A model generated the notes under the pieces. That model ran no database searches. It was given only the letters and a program-made list of their open reading frames with translations, and was not told the origin of the DNA. DNA of 64,000 nt from Novosphingobium sp. G106 (GTDB lineage: Bacteria; Pseudomonadota; Alphaproteobacteria; Sphingomonadales; Sphingomonadaceae): NCBI RefSeq assembly GCF_019075875.1, contig NZ_JAHOOZ010000001.1, positions 3,286,001 to 3,350,000 of the forward strand. Reading direction: 5' to 3'. Below, in pieces: positions 24,079 to 32,696 of this stretch; within the stretch, counting starts at the first letter, position 1, and every line of letters begins with the position of its first letter. The translations under genes and the position numbers were made by a program.

Positions 24079-25959
24079 ATGCTCAATCTCTCCGGAATCA
24101 CGGTGCGCCTCGGCGGACGCACGATCATTGACGATGCCACGGCCAAGCTGCCGCCGCGCGGCCGCATTGGCCTGATCGGCCGCAACGGCGCCGGCAAATC
24201 CACGCTCGTGCGCGTCATCGCCGGCATGCTCGAACCCGACTCGGGCGTAGTGTCGATGCCGCGCGGTGCCCGGCTCGGCTATATCGCGCAGGAAGCGCCG
24301 GGCGGCGACGCCAGCCCGTTCGAGACCGTGCTCGCAGCCGATACCGAACGCGCCGCGCTGATGCACGAGAGCGAGACCTGCGCCGACCCGCACCACCTCG
24401 GCGAGATCCACGAGCGGCTGATCGCGATCGATGCCCATTCGGCGCCGTCGCGCGCCGCGCGCATCCTCGTCGGGCTGGGCTTCGACGAAGAAGCGCAGCA
24501 CCGCCCACTGGAGAGTTTCTCGGGCGGCTGGCGGATGCGCGTCGCGCTCGCCGCGCTGCTGTTTTCGCAACCCGACCTGCTGCTGCTCGACGAACCCTCG
24601 AACCACCTCGATCTCGAAGCCGTGCTGTGGCTGGAAGACTTCCTCAAAAGCTACCCGGCGACGATCCTACTGGTCAGCCACGAGCGCGACTTCCTCAACA
24701 ACGTGGTCAACCACATCCTGCACCTGTCGGGCGGCAAGCTGACGCTCTATCCGGGCGGCTACGACGCTTTCGAGCGCCAGCGCGCCGAACGCCAGGCGCA
24801 GCTCGCCTCGGCCAAGGCCAAGCAGCAGGCGCAGCGCGAGCACCTGCAGGAATATATCGCCAAGAACTCGGCCCGCGCCTCGACCGCCAAGCAGGCGCAA
24901 TCACGCCAGAAGGCGCTGGCCAAACTCCAGCCGATCGCCGAGATCATCGACGATCCCTCGCTGAGCTTCGAGTTCCCCAACCCGGACGAGCTGCGCCCGC
25001 CGCTGATCACGCTCGACATGGCGAGCGTCGGCTACAGCGAAACGCCGGTGCTGAGCCGGCTGAATCTGCGGCTCGATCCTGACGACCGCATCGCGCTGCT
25101 CGGCCGCAACGGCAACGGCAAGACCACCCTGGCGCGGCTGCTGGCGGCGCAGCTCAAGCCGATGGATGGGGCGATGAACGCCAGCGGCAAGATGCGCGTC
25201 GGCTATTTCACCCAGTACCAGGTCGAAGAGCTCGACCGCAGCGAGACGCCGCTGCAGCACATGACAGTGCTGATGAAGGGCGCGACGCCCGGCGCCGTGC
25301 GCGGTCAGCTCGGCCGGTTCGGGTTCTCTGGGCCCAAGGCGACCACCGAGGTCGGCAAGCTGTCGGGCGGCGAGCGCGCGCGGCTGGCGCTGGCGCTGAT
25401 CACGCGCGACGCGCCGCACATGCTGATCCTCGACGAGCCGACCAACCACCTCGACGTCGACGCGCGCGAGGCGCTGATCCAGGCGCTCAACGACTATACC
25501 GGCGCCGTGGTCATCGTCAGCCACGACCGCCACATGCTCGAAATGACCGCCGATCGGCTGGTCCTGGTCGACAGCGGCGTGGCCAAGGAATTCGACGGCT
25601 CGATCGACGACTACATCGCCTTCGTGCTGGCCAAGGAGCCCGCGTCGTCGGCCGGTGGCGGCGGGCGCGAGAAGGGCGTCAACAAGAAGGACCAGCGCAA
25701 GGCCGCGGCCGAGGCGCGCGAGAAGAGCCAGGAACTGCGCAAGCGCGCCAAGGCGCTCGAGGGCGAGCTCGAAAAGCTCGCCGCGCAGCGTAGCGCGGTC
25801 GACCAGGCTATGTTCGATCCCGCTTCCGCTAGCGGGGAACTGGCCAAGCTCACCATGACCGAGCTCATGAAGCGCCGCGCGCAGATCGAAGACGATGTAG
25901 CGGCAGCCGAAGTGAAATGGATGGAAGCCAACGAGGCCATCGAAGCGTTTGTTGCTTAG
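24079..25959 (+). CDS. ABC-F family ATPase (YheS-like)
   Basis: A 626-residue soluble protein with two ABC ATPase domains and no membrane segments. Walker A motifs are GRNGAGKST (about residue 34-42) and GRNGNGKTT (about 342-350); signatures are SFSGGWRMRVALAAL and LSGGERARLALAL, each followed by LLLLDEPSNHLD or LILDEPTNHLD. The linker between domains (about 235-300) and the basic coiled-coil C-terminus (about 530-626) match YheS/Uup types. ABC-F proteins act on stalled ribosomes. A Gre-like gene follows by 11 bp. Confidence 0.93.
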   Translation: MLNLSGITVRLGGRTIIDDATAKLPPRGRIGLIGRNGAGKSTLVRVIAGMLEPDSGVVSMPRGARLGYIAQEAPGGDASPFETVLAADTERAALMHESETCADPHHLGEIHERLIAIDAHSAPSRAARILVGLGFDEEAQHRPLESFSGGWRMRVALAALLFSQPDLLLLDEPSNHLDLEAVLWLEDFLKSYPATILLVSHERDFLNNVVNHILHLSGGKLTLYPGGYDAFERQRAERQAQLASAKAKQQAQREHLQEYIAKNSARASTAKQAQSRQKALAKLQPIAEIIDDPSLSFEFPNPDELRPPLITLDMASVGYSETPVLSRLNLRLDPDDRIALLGRNGNGKTTLARLLAAQLKPMDGAMNASGKMRVGYFTQYQVEELDRSETPLQHMTVLMKGATPGAVRGQLGRFGFSGPKATTEVGKLSGGERARLALALITRDAPHMLILDEPTNHLDVDAREALIQALNDYTGAVVIVSHDRHMLEMTADRLVLVDSGVAKEFDGSIDDYIAFVLAKEPASSAGGGGREKGVNKKDQRKAAAEAREKSQELRKRAKALEGELEKLAAQRSAVDQAMFDPASASGELAKLTMTELMKRRAQIEDDVAAAEVKWMEANEAIEAFVA

Positions 25960-25970
25960 GAGATTAAGCG

Positions 25971-26435
25971 ATGAGCGTAGCGTTTCGCCGCGAGGGCGAT
26001 GAGGAACACCTCGAACCCAAGTTCGAGATCCCGATCCCGTCGGGGCCGAATCTGGTCACCCCGCGCGGGCTGGCCTTGATCGGTGAGCGTGTTGCCGAGA
26101 TCGAAGCCCAGCTTGCCGGCGAGACCGACGAGGACCGGATCAAGGCGGTGAAGCGCGACCTGCGCTATTGGCAGACACGCCAGATCACCGCCGAAGTGGT
26201 GCCGGCACCGACCGGCGAGACGGTAGAAATCGGCACGACCGTCAGCTTCCGGCTGAACGGTAAGCCGCGCGAACTATCCATCGTCGGCGACGACGAGGCG
26301 GACCCCGCCCGCGGATCGATCAGCTTCTCCGCCCCGCTCGCCCGCGCGCTGCTCGGCGCGGAGCCGGGCGAACTGCTGCCTTTCGGCGACAAGGAAGAGG
26401 CGATCGAGGTTTTGTCGGTAGAGGCATTGAGCTAA
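25971..26435 (+). CDS. GreA/GreB-family elongation factor-like protein
   Basis: A 154-residue protein with a shortened N-terminal helical hairpin (TPRGLALIGERVAEIEAQLA..., about residues 30-70) and a Gre C-terminal FKBP-like domain (VEIGTTVSFRLNGKPRELSI, about 84-103, then FSAPLARALLGAEPGELLPF). It differs from housekeeping GreA in length and the missing acidic tip pattern, so it may be a GreB-like or Gre-homologue factor. Probably co-transcribed with the ABC-F gene. Confidence 0.8.
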   Translation: MSVAFRREGDEEHLEPKFEIPIPSGPNLVTPRGLALIGERVAEIEAQLAGETDEDRIKAVKRDLRYWQTRQITAEVVPAPTGETVEIGTTVSFRLNGKPRELSIVGDDEADPARGSISFSAPLARALLGAEPGELLPFGDKEEAIEVLSVEALS

Positions 26436-26445
26436 CCCACTACCC

Positions 26446-26544
26446 GTCGCCCCTGCGCAGGCAGGGGCCCAGATAAGCTCTCGTCATGACACCGAAGGCG
26501 CGATGACGCACCGTCATCTAGGCCCCTGCCTTCGCAGGGGTGAC
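26446..26544. repeat. ~100-bp inverted-repeat intergenic element, copy 1
   Basis: The ends, GTCGCCCCTGCGCAGGCAGG... and ...CCTGCCTTCGCAGGGGTGAC, are imperfect inverted repeats of about 30 bp enclosing ~40 bp with its own small dyad. The arms are themselves GC-rich hairpins (CCCCTGC...GCAGGGG). A second, clearly related element is at 50079-50179. It looks like a REP/MITE-type dispersed element. Confidence 0.8.
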
Positions 26545-26557
26545 GGCATTGGAGGGC

Positions 26558-26818
26558 TCACTCTTCTTCCGCGCGCTCCATCATTTCCATGAAGTCGCGC
26601 GCGGCGTCGCGGTCGGCCTCGTCCTTGAAGGCAACGTCGAGATCGGGCGCTGCCCCGAACATGTGCAGCAAGGTCCACAGCGCGAAACGCCGCGCGCGGT
26701 CCTGCTCCATGCCGAAATCGACGCGCATCTTCTCCACCCCGGCGACCAGCGCCGCAGGCGGGACAGCGGCAAGATCGGTCGTCGCGAAGTAGCGGCGAAG
26801 CTGGTCGTCGAAATCCAT
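26558..26818 (-). CDS. small acidic hypothetical protein
   Basis: An 86-residue protein (MDFDDQLRRYFATTDLAAVP...) predicted to be helical, with an acidic C-terminal half (EADRDAARDFMEMMERAEEE). No transmembrane segment or known motif is visible. It is divergent from cobQ and next to the inverted-repeat element. Similar proteins are common in sphingomonads; the function is unknown. Confidence 0.65.
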   Translation of the reverse strand: MDFDDQLRRYFATTDLAAVPPAALVAGVEKMRVDFGMEQDRARRFALWTLLHMFGAAPDLDVAFKDEADRDAARDFMEMMERAEEE

Positions 26819-26890
26819 CCGCGGAATCCTTGGCTTTCCACTCTAGCGAATTTCCCTTAGCGGCGGACCCAAGTTGCGCAAGGAGTCCGC

Positions 26891-28345
26891 ATGCCCGCAT
26901 TGATGCTGCAAGGCACCGGCTCCGACGTCGGCAAGTCGGTGCTCGTCGCCGGCCTGTGCCGCGCCTTCGCCAACCGCGGGCTCTCGGTGCTCCCGTTCAA
27001 GCCGCAGAACATGTCGAACAACGCCGCGGTCACGGTCGACGGCGGCGAGATCGGCCGGGCCCAGGCATTGCAGGCGCTGGCCTGCCGGGTCGAGCCGCAT
27101 ACCGACATGAACCCGGTGCTGCTGAAACCGCAGGCCGACCGCACCTCACAGCTCATCGTCCACGGCAAGGTCCGCGGCACGCTCGGCTCGGGCAATTTCC
27201 GCGCGGCGCGCGGCGCGCTGCTGACGGAGGTGATGGAGAGCTATCGCCGGCTGGAAACGCAGTGCGACCTCGTCGTCGTCGAAGGCGCCGGCTCGCCCGC
27301 CGAGATCAACCTGCGCGCGGGTGACATCGCCAACATGGGCTTCGCTCGCGCCGCCGAGGTTCCTGTGGTGCTGGTCGGCGACATCGACCGCGGTGGCGTC
27401 ATCGCGGCAGTGGTCGGCACGCGCACGGTGATCGACCCGGCCGACGCGGCGATGATCCGCGGCTTCATTATCAACAAGTTCCGGGGCGACCCGGCGCTGT
27501 TCGAGGACGGCTACCGCCAGATCGAGGAACTGTCCGGCTGGCGCGGCTTCGGCCTGGTCCCCTGGCTGACCGCCGCCGCACGGCTTCCCAGCGAGGATGC
27601 GGTCGTACTCGAACGCCGCTCCGCGCGCGGTGACGGCCGCACTGTCATCGCCTGCCCGATCCTGCCGCGCATCTCGAACTTCGACGATCTCGACCCGCTG
27701 AAGCTCGAATCCGCCGTGGAGCTCGTCATGGTCCCGCCCGGCCAGCCGATCCCGGCCGAGGCCGCGCTGATCGTGCTGCCCGGCTCCAAGGCGACGATCG
27801 CCGATCTCGCGGCGATGCGCCAACAGGGCTGGGACATCGACATCCTCGCCCACCACCGCCGCGGCGGCATGGTGTTGGGGCTCTGCGGCGGCTTCCAGAT
27901 GCTCGGCAAGCGCGTGTCCGACCCGCACGGCATCGAAGGGGAGGTGCGCGAGATACCGGGCCTCGGCCTGCTCGACATCGAAACCACGCTCTCGGCCGAC
28001 AAGGTGCTTCGCCAAGTGACCGGCAGGGCGCTAGGCGAGAACTTCGAAGGCTACGAGATGCACCTCGGCGAAACCGCCGGTCCGGACTGCGCCCGGCCTT
28101 TCGCGCTACTGGGTGGCGAGCGCCCTGACGGTGCCATGAGCGCGGACGGCCGGGTCCTCGGCAGCTACGTCCACGGCCAGCTCGCCAGCTCCGGCCTGCG
28201 CCGCGCGCTTCTCGAACGAATCGGTGCGCGTTCGGAGGAAGCCAACCATGCGGCAACAGTCGACGCGGCGCTCGACGATATCGCCCGCGAGCTCGAACGG
28301 CACCTCGACATCGACGCGCTCGCAGGGCTTGCCGGCCTGACCTAG
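26891..28345 (+). CDS. cobQ: cobyric acid synthase CobQ
   Basis: CobQ amidates adenosylcobyrinic diamide at four positions in B12 synthesis. The 484-residue protein has the DTBS-like N-domain with P-loop [17 protein letters not shown] (about residues 8-24) and the class-I-like amidotransferase domain with the catalytic Cys in [14 protein letters not shown] (about 330-343) and YEMHLGET with the His (about 384). It stands alone without other cob genes or a visible cobalamin riboswitch. Confidence 0.97.
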   Translation: MPALMLQGTGSDVGKSVLVAGLCRAFANRGLSVLPFKPQNMSNNAAVTVDGGEIGRAQALQALACRVEPHTDMNPVLLKPQADRTSQLIVHGKVRGTLGSGNFRAARGALLTEVMESYRRLETQCDLVVVEGAGSPAEINLRAGDIANMGFARAAEVPVVLVGDIDRGGVIAAVVGTRTVIDPADAAMIRGFIINKFRGDPALFEDGYRQIEELSGWRGFGLVPWLTAAARLPSEDAVVLERRSARGDGRTVIACPILPRISNFDDLDPLKLESAVELVMVPPGQPIPAEAALIVLPGSKATIADLAAMRQQGWDIDILAHHRRGGMVLGLCGGFQMLGKRVSDPHGIEGEVREIPGLGLLDIETTLSADKVLRQVTGRALGENFEGYEMHLGETAGPDCARPFALLGGERPDGAMSADGRVLGSYVHGQLASSGLRRALLERIGARSEEANHAATVDAALDDIARELERHLDIDALAGLAGLT

Positions 28346-28361
28346 TTTCACGCCCGGTCGC

Positions 28362-28390
28362 AAAAAAGAAGCCCCCGCCGAAGCGGAGGC
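28362..28390 (-). terminator. intrinsic terminator oriented for a minus-strand transcript
   Basis: Read on the minus strand, GCCTCCGC-TTCG-GCGGGGGC (28390-28371) forms an 8-bp stem, with one T-G wobble and a UUCG tetraloop, followed by TTCTTTTTT (28370-28362). On the plus strand the wobble becomes a C-A mismatch and no T-run follows, so the element is directional and does not suit cobQ. Confidence 0.8.
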
Positions 28391-28478
28391 CAGGTTGTCG
28401 GCTCTCGGGTCGCATTCGATATGAGCCGACACCCGGACTAGGGCCCCGCGCGTCGCGGCGTATGTGGGTTTTATCACA
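28362..28478 (-). ncRNA. candidate small RNA, two hairpins, minus strand
   Basis: Upstream of the directional terminator, still on the minus strand, GTCGGCTC (28430-28423) and GAGCCGAC (28404-28397) form a perfect 8-bp stem with an 18-nt loop. Stem, 6-nt linker, terminator stem with UUCG loop and U-run is the classic layout of a bacterial sRNA 3' half. No minus-strand gene exists upstream to need this terminator. A TATAGT at 28490-28485 could be the -10, giving about 117 nt, but no good -35 is seen. The 5' end is uncertain. Confidence 0.45.
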
Positions 28479-28524
28479 CGGTTAACTATATTTTCCCGCC
28501 AGCTTCCGACCCTCTGTGCGCAAC

Positions 28525-28549
28525 GGAACACAGCGCGCGCTCCGGCGTT
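28525..28549 (+). promoter_or_regulatory. EcfG-type general-stress promoter
   Basis: GGAAC (28525-28529), 16 bp, CGTT (28546-28549). This is an exact match to the GGAAC-N16/17-CGTT consensus of EcfG (extracytoplasmic sigma of the alphaproteobacterial general stress response). The start codon of the lipoprotein gene is 72 bp downstream. Confidence 0.7.
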
Positions 28550-28620
28550 TGCGCGATGGGGGTAAACGTTGCGGCGAAACCGTTTCCGGCTGACCGCTCC
28601 GTGCTCGAAGGAGATGGACT

Positions 28621-29025
28621 GTGAAACCTTCCGTTTTATTGCTTCTCGTGGCGACTTCGATTCCTCTGGCCGCCTGTGCCTCCACCCAGGAAACCGCAAT
28701 GGCGAGCCCGCCGCCCGCGGCTCCCGAATACCAGACTGCGGCTGCCCCGGCGCCGCGCGATTGTCGCTCGGTCGGCGGCTCGGCGCTGACCGGCGCGGCC
28801 GTGGGCGGTGCCGGCGGTGCAGCGCTCGGCGCAGTGGCCAGCGGCGTCAGCGTCCTTGGCGGTGCGCTGGTCGGTGCGGCTGTCGGCGGTCTGGCCGGCG
28901 CGATCTGGGCCGATGCCAACAATGACGGATGCGTCGACGGCTACATGCGCGAAGGCCGCTACTACGAAGGCGCGCCGACAGTGCAGCCGGTTCCAGCCGA
29001 TTATCGCAGCGGCGAACGCGGCTGA
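28621..29025 (+). CDS. glycine-zipper lipoprotein
   Basis: A 134-residue protein with a lipoprotein signal (VKPSVLLLLVATSIPLAAC; lipobox LAAC, Cys at about 19), a Pro/Ala linker and a glycine-zipper region (GSALTGAAVGGAGGAALGAV onward, about 52-95) that would insert in or associate with membranes. GTG start at 28621 follows GAAGGAGA. An EcfG-type promoter upstream predicts stress induction. Similar Gly-zipper proteins are often envelope-stress proteins; the function is unproven. Confidence 0.82.
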   Translation: MKPSVLLLLVATSIPLAACASTQETAMASPPPAAPEYQTAAAPAPRDCRSVGGSALTGAAVGGAGGAALGAVASGVSVLGGALVGAAVGGLAGAIWADANNDGCVDGYMREGRYYEGAPTVQPVPADYRSGERG

Positions 29026-29055
29026 GCACGATGGACCGCAGGGGGGACGAACGGC

Positions 29056-30423
29056 ATGGGTACACGCGCCCTGCTGTTCGCTCTGTGCGGAGCGGCACTC
29101 ATTCCGGTGAGTGCCGCTCCGCTTGGCGCCAAGCCCGTGGCGGCGGCGCCGACGCGGAATCCCGGCGGCGCAGTGCAGGCGGAAATCGCCAAGCGTGCAG
29201 GCTCGGACCTGCGCGCCTTCTATGCGGCGCGTGGCTATCGGCCGCTGTGGCTCGACGCCCGCGGTCCTTCGCCCGCCGCAAGCCTGCTGATCGGCCAGTT
29301 GCAGTCGGCCGATCGCGACCGGCTGAAACCGGGAAAGCTCAAAGCCGGCAACATCGCGCGCGCTCTGGACCGTGCTGCCAGCGGCACGCCGGAAGATGTC
29401 GCCAAGGCCGAACTGGCGCTGTCGAAGGGCTACGCCGACTACGTCAAGGCGCTCCGTTCGGGCCGCCGCGCGCCGATGATCTACGAGACGCAGGCGCTGA
29501 GCCCGGTTGTCCCGACGACCACTTCGGCGCTCCAGGCCGCTGCCCGGGCGCCCTCTCTGGAAACCTATGTCAGCACAATGGGCTGGATGCACCCGCTATA
29601 TGCTCCGCTGCGCGCAGCTCTGGGCGATCCGCGCTATGCCGACGACCAACGCCGCCAGATCGCGCTCAATCTCGACCGGATCCGCGCCATTCCGGCGAAT
29701 CCGGCACGCCGCTACGTGCTGATCGACGCCGCCAGCGCGCGGCTGTGGATGTACCAGGACGGCCGCCCCACGGACACGATGCGCGTCGTCGTCGGCAAGC
29801 CCGAGGAGGCGACGCAGACGCCGATGATGGCGGGCTTCATCCGTTATGCCATCGTCAATCCCTACTGGAACGTACCGGGCGACCTCGTGCGCAGCCGCAT
29901 CGCCTACAACGTGCTGGCCAAGGGCCAGGGCTACCTTGCGAACGGCGGTTATCAGGTGCTCTCGGACTGGAGCGACAAGCCCGAGGTCGTCGATCCCGGG
30001 ACTATCGACTGGCACGCGGTCGATGCCGGCACCTTGCAGCCGCGCGTGCGCCAGCTTCCGGGCGGCCCCAATTTCATGGGCACGGTCAAATTCATGTTCC
30101 CCAACCCGCAGGGCATCTACCTCCACGACACGCCCGACAAGGACCTGCTGCTCAAGGACGCGCGACAGTTCAGTTCGGGCTGCGTGCGGCTGGAGGATGC
30201 CCAGCGCCTCGGCCGCTGGCTGCTCGGCAAGCCGCTGCCCCGCCGCCAGCGTTCGCCCGAGCAGCGCATCGAACTGCCCGAAGTCGTGCCGGTCTACATC
30301 ACCTACCTGACCGCTATGCCCGACCAGGGCCGCATCGCGTTCCACGGCGATGTCTATGCGCGCGACGCGGTCGGTGACGCTAGGCTGGCGCGCAACGACC
30401 GCAGCAGGGCGGACCGGCCATGA
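29056..30423 (+). CDS. L,D-transpeptidase (YkuD domain, YcbB-like)
   Basis: A periplasmic enzyme that crosslinks peptidoglycan 3-3 bonds. The 455-residue protein has a signal peptide (about 1-25), an N-terminal region with scaffold-like sequence (about 30-180) and the YkuD domain (about 220-395), with YLHDTPDKDLLL and the catalytic FSSGCVRLEDA (Cys near residue 376). It overlaps the next gene by 4 bp (ATGA). Beta-lactam tolerance is known for the family, not shown here. Confidence 0.93.
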   Translation: MGTRALLFALCGAALIPVSAAPLGAKPVAAAPTRNPGGAVQAEIAKRAGSDLRAFYAARGYRPLWLDARGPSPAASLLIGQLQSADRDRLKPGKLKAGNIARALDRAASGTPEDVAKAELALSKGYADYVKALRSGRRAPMIYETQALSPVVPTTTSALQAAARAPSLETYVSTMGWMHPLYAPLRAALGDPRYADDQRRQIALNLDRIRAIPANPARRYVLIDAASARLWMYQDGRPTDTMRVVVGKPEEATQTPMMAGFIRYAIVNPYWNVPGDLVRSRIAYNVLAKGQGYLANGGYQVLSDWSDKPEVVDPGTIDWHAVDAGTLQPRVRQLPGGPNFMGTVKFMFPNPQGIYLHDTPDKDLLLKDARQFSSGCVRLEDAQRLGRWLLGKPLPRRQRSPEQRIELPEVVPVYITYLTAMPDQGRIAFHGDVYARDAVGDARLARNDRSRADRP

Positions 30424-31184
30424 CCCCGCGCTGGCCCAGCGTGCTCTGGGTGGTTCGCCACGGCCAGAGCGCCGGCAATCTGGCGCGCGACAAGGCGACC
30501 GCCGAAGGCCTCGCCCGCATCGCGCTGACCAGCCGCGATGTGGACGTCCCCCTGTCCGATCTCGGCCGCGAGCAGGCGCAGGCGCTCGGCCGCTGGTTCG
30601 CTTCTTCGCACGAGGACGGCCGCCCCGAGATCATGCTTTCCAGCCCCTACCTGCGCGCGCTGGAGACAGCCCGCCTGTTCCGCGACGCCGGCGGCTGCCA
30701 TCCCGAGGAGAAGATCTGCCTCGACGAGCGGCTGCGCGAAAAGGAGTTCGGCATTCTCGATGGCCTGACCGTGGCCGGGATCCACGAATTGCAGCCCGAG
30801 CAGGCGCAGTTCCGCAAGCTGCTCGGCAAGTTCTATCACCGGCCGCCCGGCGGAGAGTCCTGGGCCGACGTGATCTTCCGCCTGCGCGCGTTGATGGACA
30901 CGGTATCGCTCCACTACGGCGGGCGGCGCGTGATGATCGTCGCGCACCAGGTGGTGGTGCTCTGCCTGCGCTACGTCATCGAGAACCTGACCGAGGCCGA
31001 GATCCTGGCGATCGACAAGCAGGGCGACGTCGCCAACTGCGCGATCACCGAATACCGCTTCGACCCCGCCCACGGCCGCGACGGCGGGCTCGTGCTGGCA
31101 CGCTACAACGTCACAGCGCCGATGGAGGAGGGCCACACCCCGATCACCGCCGCGCCCGACGAGATGGTGGCGGCGCGTGGCTGA
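30420..31184 (+). CDS. histidine phosphatase family protein
   Basis: A 254-residue branch-1 histidine phosphatase (phosphoglycerate mutase-like). The catalytic motif is VVRHGQSAGN (His near residue 13), with SSPYLRALETARLF (Arg near 79), Glu near 106 (REKEFGILDG) and the second His in VMIVAHQVVV (about 177). The substrate (sugar or nucleotide phosphate) is not defined. It overlaps the L,D-transpeptidase and the nnrD-like gene. Confidence 0.87.
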   Translation: MTPRWPSVLWVVRHGQSAGNLARDKATAEGLARIALTSRDVDVPLSDLGREQAQALGRWFASSHEDGRPEIMLSSPYLRALETARLFRDAGGCHPEEKICLDERLREKEFGILDGLTVAGIHELQPEQAQFRKLLGKFYHRPPGGESWADVIFRLRALMDTVSLHYGGRRVMIVAHQVVVLCLRYVIENLTEAEILAIDKQGDVANCAITEYRFDPAHGRDGGLVLARYNVTAPMEEGHTPITAAPDEMVAARG

Positions 31185-32073
31185 AACTATCCACGGCGAG
31201 ACGATCATGCCGCTCGACAGTAACTGGCTGCGCGAGCACCCACTGCCCGAGCCCGGCGTCCATGCCGATAAGAATGCGCGCGGGCGGGTCTTCATCGTCG
31301 GCGGCTGCGCGCGGGTCCCCGGCGGGCTGCTGCTGACCGCCGAAGCCGCATTGCGCGCGGGCGCCGGCAAGGTGCAGGTCGCGACCGCAGCCTCGATCGC
31401 GCTCGCCCTCGGCATCGCCATGCCCGAGATCGCGGTCTTCCCCTGCGAGGAAGACGCGGACGGCGAGATCGCCGCCCTCCCCGCCGGCATCGAAACCCAG
31501 ATCGCGCGCTGCGACGCGGTCGTGGCGGGACCGGCGATGAGCCAGGGCGCCGGGGCATGCGGCGCGGTCGACCGCCTGCTCGCCGACGACGGCCAGGGCG
31601 GCCTGATCCTCGACGCAGGTGCGCTGATGAACCTTTCGTTCCGCGCGACCGAAGTCGCCCACCGGCCGATCCCCGCGGTACTGACACCGCACATCGGCGA
31701 GATGGCGGCGCTGCTCCAGTGCGATCCCGCCGATATCGAGGCCGACCGACCCGCCGCGGTGCGGCAGGCGGCCGAGCGCTATGGCGCGGTGGTCACGCTC
31801 AAGGGCTCGACCAGCCTCGTCGCCGACCGCGACGGCGCGCTGTTCGCCTATGCCGGTGGCGGCGTCGGCCTCGCGACGGGCGGCTCGGGCGACGTGCTGG
31901 CCGGCATTGTCGCCGGCCTCGTCGCCCGCGGCGCCCCGCCGCTCGACGCCGCGCTCTGGGCGGTCTGGCTGCACGGCGAGGCAGGCCGCCGCTGCGCGGT
32001 CGAGATCGGCCCGCTGGGTTTCCTGGCACGCGAGTTGCTCGGCCACGTGCCGGGCCTGATGAAGACGATCTAG
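31177..32073 (+). CDS. ADP-dependent NAD(P)H-hydrate dehydratase-like protein
   Basis: A ribokinase-fold enzyme that repairs NAD(P)HX. The 298-residue protein has the GRVFIVGGCARVPGGLLLTAEAALRAGAGKV N-terminal motif split here as GGCARVPGG and ALRAGAGKV (about 45-70), LTPHIGEMAALL (about 169-180), and the ATP/ADP site GGGVGLATGGSGDVLAGIVAG (about 226-246). No epimerase domain (NnrE) is fused. GTG 31177 overlaps the previous gene by 8 bp; ATG 31207 is an alternative. It shares CTAG stops with modC. Confidence 0.85.
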   Translation: MAETIHGETIMPLDSNWLREHPLPEPGVHADKNARGRVFIVGGCARVPGGLLLTAEAALRAGAGKVQVATAASIALALGIAMPEIAVFPCEEDADGEIAALPAGIETQIARCDAVVAGPAMSQGAGACGAVDRLLADDGQGGLILDAGALMNLSFRATEVAHRPIPAVLTPHIGEMAALLQCDPADIEADRPAAVRQAAERYGAVVTLKGSTSLVADRDGALFAYAGGGVGLATGGSGDVLAGIVAGLVARGAPPLDAALWAVWLHGEAGRRCAVEIGPLGFLARELLGHVPGLMKTI

Positions 32074-32696
32074 GCCCCGATCGGGATCACCACGTCAGCC
32101 AACCGCTCCACCTCCGCGCGGTCATGGCTGACGTAGAGTATCGGCAGGCGCAGCTCGTCGCGGATGCGTTCGATCACCTGCATGATTTCCTCGCGCCGCG
32201 CCGCGTCGAGCGAGGACAGCGGCTCGTCCATCAGCAGGAAGCCCGGGCCGCGCAGCAGCGCCCGGCCGATGGCGACGCGCTGCGCCTCGCCGCCCGACAA
32301 GGTGCGCGGCATGCGCGCCAGCAGGTGGCCGATGCCGAGGAAATCGACCGCTTCCTCGAGCTTCATCCAGCGCCGGTCCTCGGGCGCAAGCCGCCAGCCG
32401 TAGAGCAGGTTGTCGCGCACGGACTTGTGCGGGAACAGGCGACCGTCCTGGAAGACGTAGCCGCAGGCGCGCTGTTCGGGCCGCAAGTCGATACGGCTTT
32501 CGCTGTCGAACAGGACGGTATCGCCCACCGCGATGCGGCCCCGCGCGGGCTTGAGCAGGCCGGCAACGCTATCGAGAATCGAGGTCTTGCCAGCGCCGGA
32601 CGGACCAAAGAGTGCCACCAGCTTTTCGGGCGCGCTGAAACTGGCGACAATCCGCGCCGCGCCGCGTTCGATAGCGATGTCGATCTCAAACGACAT
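32070..32696 (-). CDS. modC: molybdate ABC transporter ATP-binding protein ModC, short form
   Basis: ATPase of the molybdate importer. The 208-residue protein has Walker A FGPSGAGKTS (about 30-39), Q-loop YVFQDGRLF, signature RTLSGGEAQRVAIGRAL (about 130-146), Walker B LLMDEPLSSLD and the switch His in YVSHD. It ends right after the ABC domain and lacks the C-terminal MOP/TOBE molybdate-binding domain that makes usual ModC ~350 residues. The start overlaps the modB end by 11 bp. Confidence 0.9.
   Translation of the reverse strand: MSFEIDIAIERGAARIVASFSAPEKLVALFGPSGAGKTSILDSVAGLLKPARGRIAVGDTVLFDSESRIDLRPEQRACGYVFQDGRLFPHKSVRDNLLYGWRLAPEDRRWMKLEEAVDFLGIGHLLARMPRTLSGGEAQRVAIGRALLRGPGFLLMDEPLSSLDAARREEIMQVIERIRDELRLPILYVSHDRAEVERLADVVIPIGA

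Noticed and set aside
26819..26890. Possible cobalamin riboswitch before cobQ
   Set aside because: The interval is only 72 bp and lacks the B12-box.
28346..28400. Hairpin at 28371-28390 as the cobQ terminator
   Set aside because: On the plus strand the stem has a C-A mismatch and no T-run; the U-tract is on the minus-strand side.
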